From NCBI RefSeq assembly GCF_964355755.1, contig NC_092678.1:10638922-10702921 (forward strand): a DNA stretch of 64,000 bases, read 5' to 3'. A model generated the notes under the pieces. It was not told where the DNA came from. It did not search any database and worked only from the letters and a program-made list of their open reading frames with translations. Position numbers and translations under genes: made by a program. Each line of letters begins with the position of its first letter. Position 1 is the stretch's first letter. Of the stretch, positions 21,657 through 34,760 are shown one piece after another. Source of the DNA: Antedon mediterranea. Taxonomy: Eukaryota; Echinodermata; Crinoidea; Comatulida; Antedonidae.

Positions 21657-21828
21657 TTATTTTTATTTTTTTTTATTTTTATTCAATTTTCAGGCACAAC
21701 AATACATGACAATACAGCGGTGCAGCACCCTGAGGATTGCCATGAGTGCAAAGCACTATCGAGGTGGCTCTCCATATACTGCACTAGAACATATAAGACA
21801 AACATATACACAAGATGCTCTACATAAA

Positions 21829-21851
21829 CAAAGACTTAAATTAAGTCTTTG
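21829..21851. repeat. Perfect inverted repeat in the SINE body, copy 2
   Basis: Identical to 19101-19123: two 11-base arms around one central base. Confidence 0.85.
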
Positions 21852-21877
21852 GGAGTGGAGTTGTAAATTGTCATGAG

Positions 21878-21884
21878 AAAAAAA
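21878..21884 (-). terminator. T7 run, possible internal RNA polymerase III terminator, copy 2
   Basis: Same seven-T run in the sense direction of the SINE as in copy 1, downstream of the B box. Confidence 0.5.
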
Positions 21885-21899
21885 CCCTGACATATGACA

Positions 21900-21955
21900 G
21901 GACTTGAACCCAGGACCCTTAGATTGGTAGCCAAGCATCATAACCACCAAGCCAC
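21900..21955 (-). promoter_or_regulatory. Internal RNA polymerase III promoter (A and B boxes), SINE copy 2
   Basis: A box at 21955-21944 and B box at 21910-21900 on the minus strand, with sequence and spacing identical to copy 1. Confidence 0.75.
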
Positions 21956-21967
21956 AGCTCCACTGAA

Positions 21968-21973
21968 GATTTG
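21968..21973 (+). repeat. Target-site duplication, right of SINE copy 2 (GATTTG)
   Basis: Second half of the 6-bp duplication. The right flank aligns with the empty-site block at offset 16,610 (21968 to 5358). Confidence 0.88.
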
Positions 21974-24120
21974 AAGGTATTCTGAGCACTTTGGTGTTTT
22001 TGTGTGAAAAGTTTTAACGAAATGCTCAAAATGGTCTAAAACGGTTTCTAATGTGATTTTAACCACTTTGATGTTTTTGTGTAACCAAGTTCTTTTCGAA
22101 AATCACAAAATGGTCTAAAACGTCTCCAAATGCGATTTGAAGCTCTTCTGTACACTTTGATGTTTTGTGTGAAAAAGTTTTGTCGAAATGCTCAAAATGG
22201 TCTAAAACGTTTTTAAATACGATATTAAGCTGTTTTGTGCACTTTGATGATTTGTGTGAAAAGTTTTAACGAAATGCTCAAAATAGTCTATAACGGTTTC
22301 TAATGTGATTTTAAGCACTTTGATGTTTTTGTGTAATCAAGTTTTTTTGGAAATCACAAAATGGTCTAAAACGTCTCCAAATGCGATTTGAAGCTTTTCT
22401 AAGCACTTTGGTGTTTTTATGTTAACAAGTTTTTTCGAAAATCACAAAATGGTCTAAAACGTCTCAAAATGCTATTTGAAGGTATTCTGAGCACTTTGGT
22501 GTTTTTGTGTGAAAAGTTTTAACGAAATGCTCAAAATGGTCTAAAACGGTTTCTAATGTGATTTTAACCACTTTGATGTTTTTGTGTAACCAAGTTTTTT
22601 CGAAAATCACAAAATGGTCTAAAACGTCTCCAAATGCGATTTGAAGCTATTCTGTACACTTTGATGTTTTGTGTGAAAAAAGTTTTGTCGAAATGCTCAA
22701 AATGGTCTAAAACGTTTTTAAAACGATATTAAGCTATTTTATGCTCTTTGATGTTTTTGTGTAACCAAGTTTTTTCGAAAATCACAAAATTGTCTAAAAC
22801 GTCTCCGAATGCGATTTGAAGCTCTTCTGTACACTTTGATGTTTTGTGTGAAAAAGTTTTCTCGAAATGCTAAAAATGGTATAAAAACGTTTTCCAATAC
22901 CATATTAAGCTATTTTGTGCAATTTGATGTTTTTGTGTAACCAAGTTTTTTCGAAAATCACAAAATTGTCTAAAACGTCTCCGAATGCGATTTGAAGCTC
23001 TTCTGTACACTTTGATGTTTTGTGTGAAAAAGTTTTCTCGAAATGCTAAAAATGGTCTAAAACGTTTTCCAATACCATATTAAGCTATTTTGTGCAATTT
23101 GATGTTTTTGTGTAACAAAGTTTTTTCGAAAATCACAAAATGGTCTAAAACGTCTCCAAATGCGATTTGAAGATATTCTGAGCACTTTGGTGTTTTTATG
23201 TTAAAAAGTTTTTTGGAAAATCACAAAATGGTCTAAAACGACTCCAAATGCGATTTGAAGCTATCCTGTACACTTTGATGTTTTGTGTGAAAAAGTTTTG
23301 TCGAAATGCTCAAAATGATCTAAAACGTTTTTAAAACGATATTAAGCTATTTTGTGCTCTTTGATGTTTTTGTGTATCCAAGTTTCATCGAAATGAACAA
23401 AATGGTCTAAAACGTCTCCAAATGCGATTTGAAGGTATTCTGAGCACTTTGGTGTTTTTGTGTGAAAAGTTTTAACGAAATGCTCAAAATGGTCTAAAAC
23501 GGTTTCTAATGTGATTTTAACCACTTTGATGTTTTTGTGTAACCAAGTTCTTTTCGAAAATCACAAAATGGTCTAAAACGTCTCCAAATGCGATTTGAAG
23601 CTTTTCTAAGCACTTTGGTGTTTTTATGTTAAAAAGTTTTTTCGAAAATCACAAAATGGTCTAAAACGTCTCCAAATGTGATTTGAAGCTCTTCTGTACA
23701 CTTTGATGTTTTGTGTGAAAAAGTTTTGTCGAAATGCTCAAAATGGTCTAAAACGTTTTTAAATACGATATTAAGCTGTTTTGTGCACTTTGATGATTTG
23801 TGTGAAAAGTTTTAACGAAATGTTCAAAATAGTCTAAAACGGTTTCTAATGTGATTTTAAGCACTTTGATGTTTTTGTGTAACCAAGTTTTTTCGAAAAT
23901 CACAAAATGGTCTAAAACGTCTCCAAATGCGATTTGAAGATATTCTGAGCACTTTGCTGTTTTTATGTTAACATGTTTTTTCGAAAATCACAAAATGGTC
24001 TAAAACGTCTCAAAATGCTATTTGAAGGTATTCTGAGCACTTTGGTGTTTTTGTGTGAAAAGTTTTAACGAAATGCTCAAAATGGTCTAAAACGGTTCTA
24101 ATGTGATTTGAAACACTTTG

Positions 24121-27100
24121 ATGTTTTGTGTGAAAAAGTTTTGTCAAAATGCTCAAAATGGTCTAAAACGTTTTTAAAACGATATTAAGCTATTTTGTGC
24201 TCTTTGATGTTTTTGTATAACCAAGTTTTTTCGAAAATCACAAAATGGTCTAAAACGTCTCCAAATGCGATTTGAAGATATTCTGAGCACTTTGGTGTTT
24301 TTATGTTAAAAAGTTTTTTCGAAAATCACAAAATGGTCTAAAACGTCTCCAAATGCGATTTGAAGATATTCTGAGCACTTTGGTGTTTTTATGTTAAAAA
24401 GTTTTTTCGAAAATCACAAAATGGTCTAAAACGTCTCCAAATGCGATTTGAAGCTATTCTATACACTTTGATGTTTTGTGTTAAAAAGTTTTGTCGAAAT
24501 GCTCAAAATGGTTTAAAACGTTTTTAAAACGATATTAAGCTATTTTGTGCTCTTTGATGTTTTTGTGTAACCAAGTTTCATCGAAATGAACAAAATGGTC
24601 TAAAACGTCTCCAAATGCGATTTGAAGCTTTTCCAAGCACTTTGCTGTTTTTATGTTAACAAGTTTTTTCGAAAATCACAAAATTGTCTAAAACGTCTCA
24701 AAATGCGATTTGAAGGTATTCTGAGCACTTTGGTGTTTTTGTGTGAAAAGTTTTAACGAAAAGCTCAAAATGGTCTAAAACGGTTCTAATGTGATTTTAA
24801 GCACTTTGATGTTTTTGTACAACCAAGTTTCATCGAAATGCTCAAAATGGTCTAAAACGTTTTTAAAACGATATTAAGCTATTTTGTGCTCTTTGATGTT
24901 TTTGTGTAACCAAGTTTTTTCGAAAATCACAAAATGGTCTAAAACGTCTCCAAATGCGATTTGAAGCTTTTCTAAACACTTTGGTGTTTTTGTGTTAACA
25001 AGTTTTTTCGAAAATCACAAAATGGTCTAAAACGTCTCAAAATGCGATTTGAAGGTATTCTGAGCACTTTGGTGTTTTTGTGTGAAAAGTTTTAACGAAA
25101 TGCTCAAAATGGTCTAAAACGGTTTCTAATGTGATTTTAACCACTTTGATGTTTTTGTGTAACCAAGTTCTTTTCGAAAATCACAAAATGGTCTAAAATG
25201 TCTCCAAATGCGATTTGAAGCTTTTCTAAGCACTTTGGTGTTTTTATGTTAACAAGTTTTTTTGAAAATCACAAAATGGTCTAAAACGTCTCAAAATGCG
25301 ATTTGAAGGTATTCTGAGCACTTTGGTGTTTTTGTGTGAAAATTTTTAACGAAATGCTCAAAATGGTCTAAAACGGTTTCTAATGTGATTTTAACCACTT
25401 TGATGTTTTTGTGTAACCAAGTTTTTTCGAAAATCACAAAATGGTCTGAAACGTCTCCAAATGCGATTTGAAGCTTTTCTAAGCACTTTGGTGTTTTTAT
25501 GTTAACAAGTTTTTTCGAAAATCACAAAATGGTCTAAAACGTCTCCAAATGCGATTTGAAGCTATTCTGTACACTTTGATGTTTTGTGTGAAAAGTTTTA
25601 ACGAAATGCTCAAAATTGTCTAAAACGGTTTCTAATGTGATTTTAAGCACTTTGATGTTTTTGTAAAACCAAGTTTCATCGAAATGCACAAAATGGTCTA
25701 AAACGTCTCCAAATGCGATTTGAAGCTTTTCCAAGCACTTTGGTGTTTTTATGTTAACAAGGTTTTTCGAAAATCACAAAATGGTCTAAAACGTCTCCAA
25801 ATGCGATTTGAAGCTTTTCCAAGCACTTTGCTGTTTTTATGTTAACAAGTTTTTTCGAAAATCACAAAATGGTCTAAAACGTCTCAAAATACGATATTAA
25901 GCTGTTTTGTGCACTTTGATGATTTGTGTGAAAAGTTTTAACGAAATTCTCAAAATGGTCTAAAACGGTTTCTAATGTGATTTTAAGCACTTTGATGTTT
26001 TTATGTAGCCAAGTTTTTTCGAAAATCACAAAATGGTCAAAAACGTCTCCAAATGCGATTTGAAGCTTTTCTAAGCACTTTGGTTTTTTTATGTTAACAA
26101 GTTTTTTCGAAAATCACAAAATGGTCTAAAACGTCTTCAAATGCGATTTGAAGATATTCTGAGCACTTTGGTGTTTTTCTGTTAAAAAGTATTTTCGAAA
26201 ATCACAAAATGGCCTAAAACGTCTCCAAATGCGATTTGAAGCTATTCTGTACACTTTGATGTTTTGTGTGAAAAAGTTTTGTCAAAATGCTCAAAATGGT
26301 CTAAAACGTTTTTAAAACGATATTAAGCTATTTTGTGCTCTTTGATGTGTTTGTATAACCAAGTTTTTTCGAAAATCACAAAATGGTCTAAAACGTCTCC
26401 AAATGCGATTTGAAGCTTTTCCAAGCACTTTGCTGTTTTTATGTTAACAATTTTTTTCGAAAATCATAAAATGGTCTAAAACGTCTCCAAATGCGATTTG
26501 AAGCTATTCTGTACACTTTGATGTTTTGTGTGAAAAGTTTTGTCGAAATGCTCAAAATGGTCTAAAACGTTTTTAAAACGATATTAAGCTATTTTGTGCT
26601 CTTTGATGTTTTTGTGTAACCAAGTTTCATCGAAATGAACAAAATGGTCTAAAACGTCTCCAAATGCGATTTGAAGCTTTTCTAAGCACTTTGGTGTTTT
26701 TATGTTAACAAGTTTTTTCGAAAATCACAAAATGGTCTAAAACGTCTCCAAATGCGATTTGAAGATATTCTGAGCACTTTGCTGTTTTTATGTTAACAAG
26801 TTTTTTCGAAAATCACAAAATGGTCTAAAACGTCTCAAAATGCTATTTGAAGGTATTCTGAGCACTTTGGTGTTTTTGTGTGAAAAGTTTTAACGAAATG
26901 CTCAAAATGGTCTAAAACGGTTCTAATGTGATTTTAAGCACTTTGATGTTTTTGTATAACCAAGTTTCATCGAAATGCTCAAAATGGTCTAAAACGTTTT
27001 TAAAACGATATTAAGCTATTTTGTGCTCTTTGATGTTTTTGTGTAACGAAGTTTCATCGAAATGAACAAAATGGTCTAAAACGTCTCCAAATGCGATTTG

Positions 27101-30100
27101 AAGCTTTTCCAAGCACTTTGCTGTTTTTATGTTAACAAGTTTTTTCGAAAATCACAAAATGGCCTAAAACGTCTCAAAATGCGATTTCAAGGTATTCTGA
27201 GCACTTTGGTGTTTTTGTGTGAAAGGTTTTAACGAAATGCTCAAAATGGTCTAAAACGGTTTCTAATGTGATTTTAAGCACTTTGATGTTTTTGTATAAC
27301 CAAGTTTCATCGAAATGCACAAAATGGTCTAAAACGTCTCCAAATGCGATTTGAAGCTTTTCTAAGCACTTTGCTGTTTTTATGTTAAAAAGTTTTTTCG
27401 AAAATCACAAAATGGTCTAAAACGTCTCCAAATGCGATTTGAAGATATTCTGAGCACTTTGGTGTTTTTATGTTAAAAAGTTTTTTCGAAAATCACAAAA
27501 TGGTCTAAAACGTCTCCAAATGCGATTTGAAGATATTCTGAGCACTTTGGTGTTTTTATGTTAAAAAGTTTTTTCGAAAATCACAAAATGGTCTAAAACG
27601 TCTCCAAATGCGATTTGAAGCTATTCTGTACACTTTGATGTTTTGTGTGAAAAAGTTTTGTCGAAATGCTCAAAATGGTCTAAAACGTTTTTAAAACGAT
27701 ATTAAGCTATTTTGTGCTCTTTGATGTTTTTGTGTAACCAAGTTTTATCGAAATGAACAAAATGGTCTAAAACGTCTCCAAATGCGATTTGAAGCTTTTC
27801 TAAGCACTTTGCTGTTTTTATGTTAACAAGTTTTTTCGAAAATCACAAAATGGTCTAAAACGTCTCCAAATGCGATTTGAAGATATTCTGAGCACTTTGG
27901 TGTTTTTATGTTAAAAAGTTTTTTCGAAAATCACAAAATGGTCTAAAACGTCTCCAAATGCGATTTGAAGATATTCTGAGCACTTTGGTGTTTTTATGTT
28001 AAAAAGTTTTTTCGAAAATCACAAAATGGTCTAAAACGTCTCCAAATGCGATTTGAAGCTATTCTGTACACTTTGATGTTTTGTGTGAAAAAGTTTTGTC
28101 GAAAGGCTCAAAATGGTCTAAAACGTTTTTAAAACGATATTAAGCTATTTTGTGCTCTTTGATGTTTTTGTGTAACCAAGTTTTATCGAAATGAACAAAA
28201 TGGTCTAAAACGTCTCCAAATGCGATTTGAAGCTTTTCCAAGCACTTTGCTGTTTTTATGTTAACAAGTTTTTTCGAAAATCACAAAATGGTCTAAAACG
28301 TCTCAAAATGCGATTTGAAGGTATTCTGAGCACTTTGGTGTTTTTGTGTGAAAAGTTTTAACGAAATGCTCAAAATTGTCTAAAACGGTTTCTAATGTGA
28401 TTTTAAGCACTTTGATGTTTTTGTAAAACCAAGTTTCATCGAAATGAACAAAATGGTCTAAAATGTCTCCAAATGCGATTTGAAGCTTTTCCAAGCACTT
28501 TGCTGTTTTTATGTTAACAAGCTTTTTCGAAAATCACAAAATGGTCTAAAACGTCTCCAAATGCGATTTGAAGATATTCTGAGCACTTTGGTGTTTTTAT
28601 GTTAAAAAGTTTTTTCGAAAATCACAAAATGGTCTAAAACGTCTCCAAATGCGATTTGAAGATATTCTAAGCACTTTGGTGTTTTTATGTTAACAAGTTT
28701 TTTCGAAAATCACAAAATGGTCTAAAACGTCTCCAAATGCGATTTGAAGATATTCTGAGCACTTTGGTGTTTTTCTGTTAAAAAGTATTTTCGAAAATCA
28801 CAAAATGGTCTAAAACGTCTCCAAATGCAATTTGAAGCTATTCTGTACACTTTGATGTTTTGTGTGTAAAAGTTTTGTCAAAAGGCTCAAAATGGTCTAA
28901 AACGTTTTTAAAACGATATTAAGCTATTTTGTGCTCTTTGATGTTTTTGTATAACCAAGTTTTTTCGAAAATCACAAAATGGTCTAAAACGTCTCCAAAT
29001 GCGATTTGAAGCTTTTCTAAACACTTTGGTGTTTTTATGTTAACAAGTTTTTTCGAAAATCACAAAATGGTCTAAAACGTCTCCAAATCCGATTTGAAGC
29101 TATTCTGTACACTTTGATGTTTTGTGTGAAAAAGTTTTGTCGAAATGCTCAAAATGGTCTAAAACGTTTTTAAAACGATATTAAGCTATTTTGTGCTCTT
29201 TGATGTTTTTGTGTAACCAAGTTTCATCGATATGAACAAAATGGTCTAAAACGTCTCAAAATGCGATTTGAAGGTATTCTGAGCACTTTGGTGTTTTTGG
29301 GTGAAAAGTTTTAACGAAATGCTCAAAATGGTCTAAAACGGTTTCTAATGTGATTTTAAGCACTTTGAAGTATTTGTAAAAACAAGTTTCATCGAAATGC
29401 ACAAAATAGTCTAAAACGTCTCCAAATGCGATTTGAAGCTTTTCTAAGCACTTTGGTGTTTTTATGTTAACAAGTTTTTTCGAAAATCACAAAATGGTCT
29501 AAAACGTCTCCAAATGCGATTTGAAGATATTCTGAGCACTTTGGTGTTTTTATGTTAAAAAGTATTTTCGAAAATCACAAAATGGTCTAAAACGTCTCCA
29601 AATGCGATTTGAAGTTCTTCTGTACACTTTGATGTTTTGTGTGAAAAAGTTTAGTCGAAATGCTCAAAATGGTCTAAAACGTTTTTAAAACGATATTAAG
29701 CTATTTTGTGCTCTTTGATGTTTTTGTGTAACCAAGTTTCATCGAAAATCACAAAATGGTCTAAAACGTCTCCAAATGCGATTTGAAGATATTCTGAGCA
29801 CTTTGGTGTTTTTATGTTAACAAGTTTTTTCGAAAATCACAAAATGGTCTAAAACGTCTCCAAATGCGATTTGAAGATATTCTGAGCACTTTGGTGTTTT
29901 TATGTTAAAAAGTTTTTTCGAAAATCACAAAATGGTCTAAAACGTCTCCAAATGCGATTTGAAGCTATTCTATACACTTTGATGTTTTGTGTTAAAAAGT
30001 TTTGTCGAAATGCTCAAAATGGTTTAAAACGTTTTTAAAACGATATTAAGCTATTTTGTGCTCTTTGATGTTTTTGTGTAACCAAGTTTCATCGAAATGA

Positions 30101-33100
30101 ACAAAATGCTCTAAAACGTCTCCAAATGCGATTTGAAGCTTTTCCAAGCACTTTGCTGTTTTTATGTTAACAAGTTTTTTCGAAAATCACAAAATTGTCT
30201 AAAACGTCTCAAAATGCGATTTGAAGGTATTCTGAGCACTTTGGTGTTTTTGTGTGAAAAGTTTTAACGAAAAGCTCAAAATGGTCTAAAACGGTTCTAA
30301 TGTGATTTTAAGCACTTTGATGTTTTTGTACAACCAAGTTTCATCGAAATGCTCAAAATGGTCTAAAACGTTTTTAAAACGATATTAAGCTATTTTGTGC
30401 TCTTTGATGTTTTTGTGTAACCAAGTTTTTTCGAAAATCACAAAATGGTCTAAAACGTCTCCAAATGCGATTTGAAGCTTTTCTAAGCACTTTGGTGTTT
30501 TTATGTTAACAAGTTTTTTCGAAAATCACAAAATGGTCTAAAACGTCTCAAAATGCGATTTGAAGGTATTCTGAGCACTTTGGTGTTTTTGTGTGAAAAG
30601 TTTTAACGAAATGCTCAAAATGGTCTAAAACGGTTTCTAATTTGATTTTAACCACTTTGATGTTTTTGTGTAACCAAGTTCTTTTCGAAAATCACAAAAT
30701 GGTCTAAAACGTCTCCAAATGCGATTTGAAGCTTTTCTAAGCACTTTGGTGTTTTTATGTTAACAAGTTTTTTCGAAAATCACAAAATGGTCTAAAACGT
30801 CTCAAAATGCGATTTGAAGGTATTCTGAGCACTTTGGTGTTTTTGTGTGAAAAGTTTTAACGAAATGCTCAAAATGGTCTAAAACGGTTTCTAATGTGAT
30901 TTTAACAACTTTGATGTTTTTGTGTAACCAAGTTTTTTCGAAAATCACAAAATGGTCTAAAACGTCTCCAAATGCGATTTGAAGCTTTTCTAAGCACTTT
31001 GGTGTTTTTATGTTAACAAGTTTTTTCGAAAATCACAAAATGGTCTAAAACGTCTCCAAATGCGATTTGAAGATATTCTGAGCACTTTGGTGTTTTTCTG
31101 TTAAAAAGTATTTTCGAAAATCACAAAATGGTCTAAAACGTCTCCAAATGCAATTTGAAGCTATTCTGTACACTTTGATGTTTTGTGTGAAAAAGTTTTG
31201 TCAAAATGCTCAAAATGGTCTAAAACGTTTTTAAAACGATATTAAGCTATTTTGTGCTCTTTGATGTTTTTGTATAACCATGTTTTTTCGAAAATCACAA
31301 AATGGTCTAAAACGTCTCCAAATGCGATTTGAAGCTTTTCTAAACACTTTGGTGTTTTTATGTTAACAAGTTTTTTCGAAAATCACAAAATGGTCTAAAA
31401 CGTCTCCAAATCCGATTTGAAGCTATTCTGTACACTTTGATGTTTTGTGTGAAAAAGTTTTGTCGAAATGCTCAAAATGGTCTAAAACGTTTTTAAAACG
31501 ATATTAAGCTATTTTGTGCTCTTTGATGTTTTTGTGTAACCAAGTTTCATCGATATGAACAAAATGGTCTAAAACGTCTCAAAATGCGATTTGAAGGTAT
31601 TCTGAGCACTTTGGTGTTTTTGGGTGAAAAGTTTTAACGAAATGCTCAAAATGGTCTAAAACGGTTTCTAATGTGATTTTAAGCACTTTGAAGTATTTGT
31701 AAAAACAAGTTTCATCGAAATGCACAAAATAGTCTAAAACGTCTCCAAATGCGATTTGAAGCTTTTCTAAGCACTTTGGTGTTTTTATGTTAACAAGTTT
31801 TTTCGAAAATCACAAAATGGTCTAAAACGTCTCCAAATGCGATTTGAAGATATTCTGAGCACTTTGGTGTTTTTATGTTAAAAAGTATTTTCGAAAATCA
31901 CAAAATGGTCTAAAACGTCTCCAAATGCGATTTGAAGCTCTTCTGTACACTTTGATGTTTTGTGTGAAAAAGTTTAGTCGAAATGCTCAAAATGGTCTAA
32001 AACGTTTTTAAAACGATATTACGCTATTTTGTGCTCTTTGATGTTTTTGTGTAACCAAGTTTCATCGAAAAGAACAAAATGGTCTAAAACGTCTCCAAAT
32101 GCGATTTGAAGCTTTTCTAAGCACTTTGGTGTTTTTATGTTAACAAGTTTTTTCGAAAATCACAAAATGGTCTAAAACGTCTCCAAATGCGATTTGAAGA
32201 TATTCTGAGCACTTTGCTGTTTTTATGTTAAGTTTTTTCGAAAATCACAAAATGGTCTAAAACGTCTCAAAATGCTATTTGAAGGTATTCTGAGCACTTT
32301 GGTGTTTTTGTGTGAAAAGTTTTAACGAAATGCTCAAAATGGTCTAAAACGGTTCTAATGTGATTTTAAGCACTTTGATGTTTTTGTATAACCAAGTTTC
32401 ATCGAAATGCTCAAAATGGTCTAAAACGTTTTTAAAACGATATTAAGCTATTTTGTGCTCTTTGATGTTTTTGTGTAACGAAGTTTCATCGAAATGAACA
32501 AAATGGTCTAAAACGTCTCCAAATGCGATTTGAAGCTTTTCCAAGCACTTTGCTGTTTTTATGTTAACAAGTTTTTTCGAAAATCACAAAATGGCCTAAA
32601 ACGTCTCAAAATGCGATTTCAAGGTATTCTGAGCACTTTGGTGTTTTTGTGTGAAAGGTTTTAACGAAATGCTCAAAATGGTCTAAAACGGTTTCTAATG
32701 TGATTTTAAGCACTTTGATGTTTTTGTATAACCAAGTTTCATCGAAATGCACAAAATGGTCTAAAACGTCTCCAAATGCGATTTGAAGCTTTTCTAAGCA
32801 CTTTGCTGTTTTTATGTTAACAAGTTTTTTCGAAAATCACAAAATGGTCTAAAACGTCTCCAAATGCGATTTGAAGATATTCTGAGCACTTTGGTGTTTT
32901 TATGTTAAAAAGTTTTTTCGAAAATCACAAAATGGTCTAAAACGTCTCCAAATGCGATTTGAAGATATTCTGAGCACTTTGGTGTTTTTATGTTAAAAAG
33001 TTTTTTCGAAAATCACAAAATGGTCTAAAACGTCTCCAAATGCGATTTGAAGCTATTCTGTACACTTTGATGTTTTGTGTGAAAAAGTTTTGTCGAAATG

Positions 33101-34467
33101 CTCAAAATGGTCTAAAACGTTTTTAAAACGATATTAAGCTATTTTGTGCTCTTTGATGTTTTTGTGTAACCAAGTTTTATCGAAATGAACAAAATGGTCT
33201 AAAACGTCTCCAAATGCGATTTGAAGCTTTTCCAAGCACTTTGCTGTTTTTATGTTAACAAGTTTTTTCGAAAATCACAAAATGGTCTAAAACGTCTCAA
33301 AATGCGATTTGAAGGTATTCTGAGCACTTTGGTGTTTTTGTGTGAAAAGTTTTAACGAAATGCTCAAAATTGTCTAAAACGGTTTCTAATGTGATTTTAA
33401 GCACTTTGATGTTTTTGTAAAACCAAGTTTCATCGAAATGAACAAAATGGTCTAAAATGTCTCCAAATGCGATTTGAAGCTTTTCCAAGCACTTTGCTGT
33501 TTTTATGTTAACAAGCTTTTTCGAAAATCACAAAATGGTCTAAAACGTCTCCAAATGCGATTTGAATATATTCTGAGCACTTTGGTGTTTTTATGTTAAA
33601 AAGTTTTTTCGAAAATCACAAAATGGTCTAAAACGTCTCCAAATGCGATTTGAAGATATTCTGAGCACTTTGGTGTTTTTATGTTAAAAAGTTTTTTCGA
33701 AAATCACAAAATGGTCTAAAACGTCTCCAAATGCGATTTGAAGCTATTCTGTACACTTTGATGTTTTGTGTGAAAAAGTTTTGTCGAAAAGCTCAAAATG
33801 GTTTAAAACGTTTTTAAAACGATATTAAGTTATTTTGTGCTCTTTGATGTTTTTGTGTAACCAAGTTTCATCGAAATGAACAAAATGGTCTAAAACGTCT
33901 CCAAATGCGATTTGAAGCTTTTCCAAGCACTTTGCTGTTTTTATGTTAACAAGTTTTTTCGAAAATCACAAAATGGTGTAAAACGTCTCAAAATGCGATT
34001 TGAAGGTATTCTGAGCACTTTGGTGTTTTTGTGTGAAAAGTTTTAACGAAATGCTCAAAATGGTCTAAAACGGTTCTAATGTGATTTTAAGCTATTCTAG
34101 ACACTTTGATGTTTTGTGTGAAAAAGTTTTCTCGAAATGCTCAAAATGGTCTAAAACGTTTTCCAATACCATATTAAGCTATTTTGTGCAATTTGATGTT
34201 TTTGTGTAACCAAGTTTTTTGAAATGCGATTTGAAGATATTCTGAGGACTTTGGTGTTTTTATGTTAAAAAGTTTTTTCGAAAATCACAAAATGGTCTAA
34301 AACGTCTCCAAATGCGATTTGAAGATATTCTGAGCACTTTGGTGTTTTTATGTTAAAAAGTTTTTTCGAAAATCACAAAATGGTCTAAAACGTCTCCAAA
34401 TGCGATTTGAAGCTATTCTGTACACTTTGATGTTTTGTGTGAAAAAGTTTTGTCGAAATGCTCAAAA
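24121..34467 (+). repeat. Large duplicated block, copy 2 (about 10.3 kb)
   Basis: Partner of 7096-17266. It retains two monomers that the first copy lacks (near 26,165-26,255 and 26,755-26,842). Beyond 34,467 the sequence changes to AATGATCTAAAACG and follows the 20.6-kb block (offset 13,880). Confidence 0.9.
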
Positions 34468-34760
34468 TGATCTAAAACGTTTTTAAAACGATATTAAGCT
34501 ATTTTGTGCTCTTTGATGTTTTTGTGTATCCAAGTTTCATCGAAATGAACAAAATGGTCTAAAACGTCTCCAAATGCGATTTGAAGGTATTCTGAGCACT
34601 TTGGTGTTTTTGTGTGAAAAGTTTTAACGAAATGCTCAAAATGGTCTAAAACGGTTTCTAATGTGATTTTAACCACTTTGATGTTTTTGTGTAACCAAGT
34701 TCTTTTCGAAAATCACAAAATGGTCTAAAACGTCTCCAAATGCGATTTGAAGCTTTTCTA
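25986..34760 (+). repeat. 8.8-kb tandem duplication, full unit
   Basis: The unit starts in an F monomer at AGCACTTTGATG followed by TATGTAGCC. The identical start recurs at 34761, giving a tandem offset of 8,775 (about 100 monomers). The join at 34,750-34,775 is the same D/F hybrid monomer as the join at 20,881. Confidence 0.9.

Larger units (their letters stand above)
21657..21967 (-). mobile_element. tRNA-derived SINE, copy 2 (311 bp)
   Basis: By eye this is the same element as copy 1 at offset 2,728, with G at 21889 where copy 1 has T. That base removes a stop in one minus-strand frame and leaves a 77-codon open frame over 21756-21989. The frame runs out of the SINE into satellite and is not evidence of a gene. 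Same boundaries, same promoter boxes and same flanking duplication show copying with the surrounding satellite, not a new transposition. Confidence 0.88.
20881..23608 (+). repeat. 2.7-kb tandem duplication, unit 2 (contains SINE copy 2)
   Basis: This is a direct second copy of 18162-20880. It keeps the nine bases missing from unit 1 (near 21,240). It has a private change to AATGCTATTTG near 22,470. Similarity to unit 1 ends at the D monomer near 23,608, beyond which the array continues as in the 61.7-kb block. Confidence 0.9.

Noticed and set aside
21756-21989. 77-codon minus-strand open frame over the SINE, also at 59838-60071
   Set aside because: It runs through the SINE body and tRNA-like head and starts outside the element in satellite. 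Copy 1 has a stop there through one base change. SINEs are non-coding.
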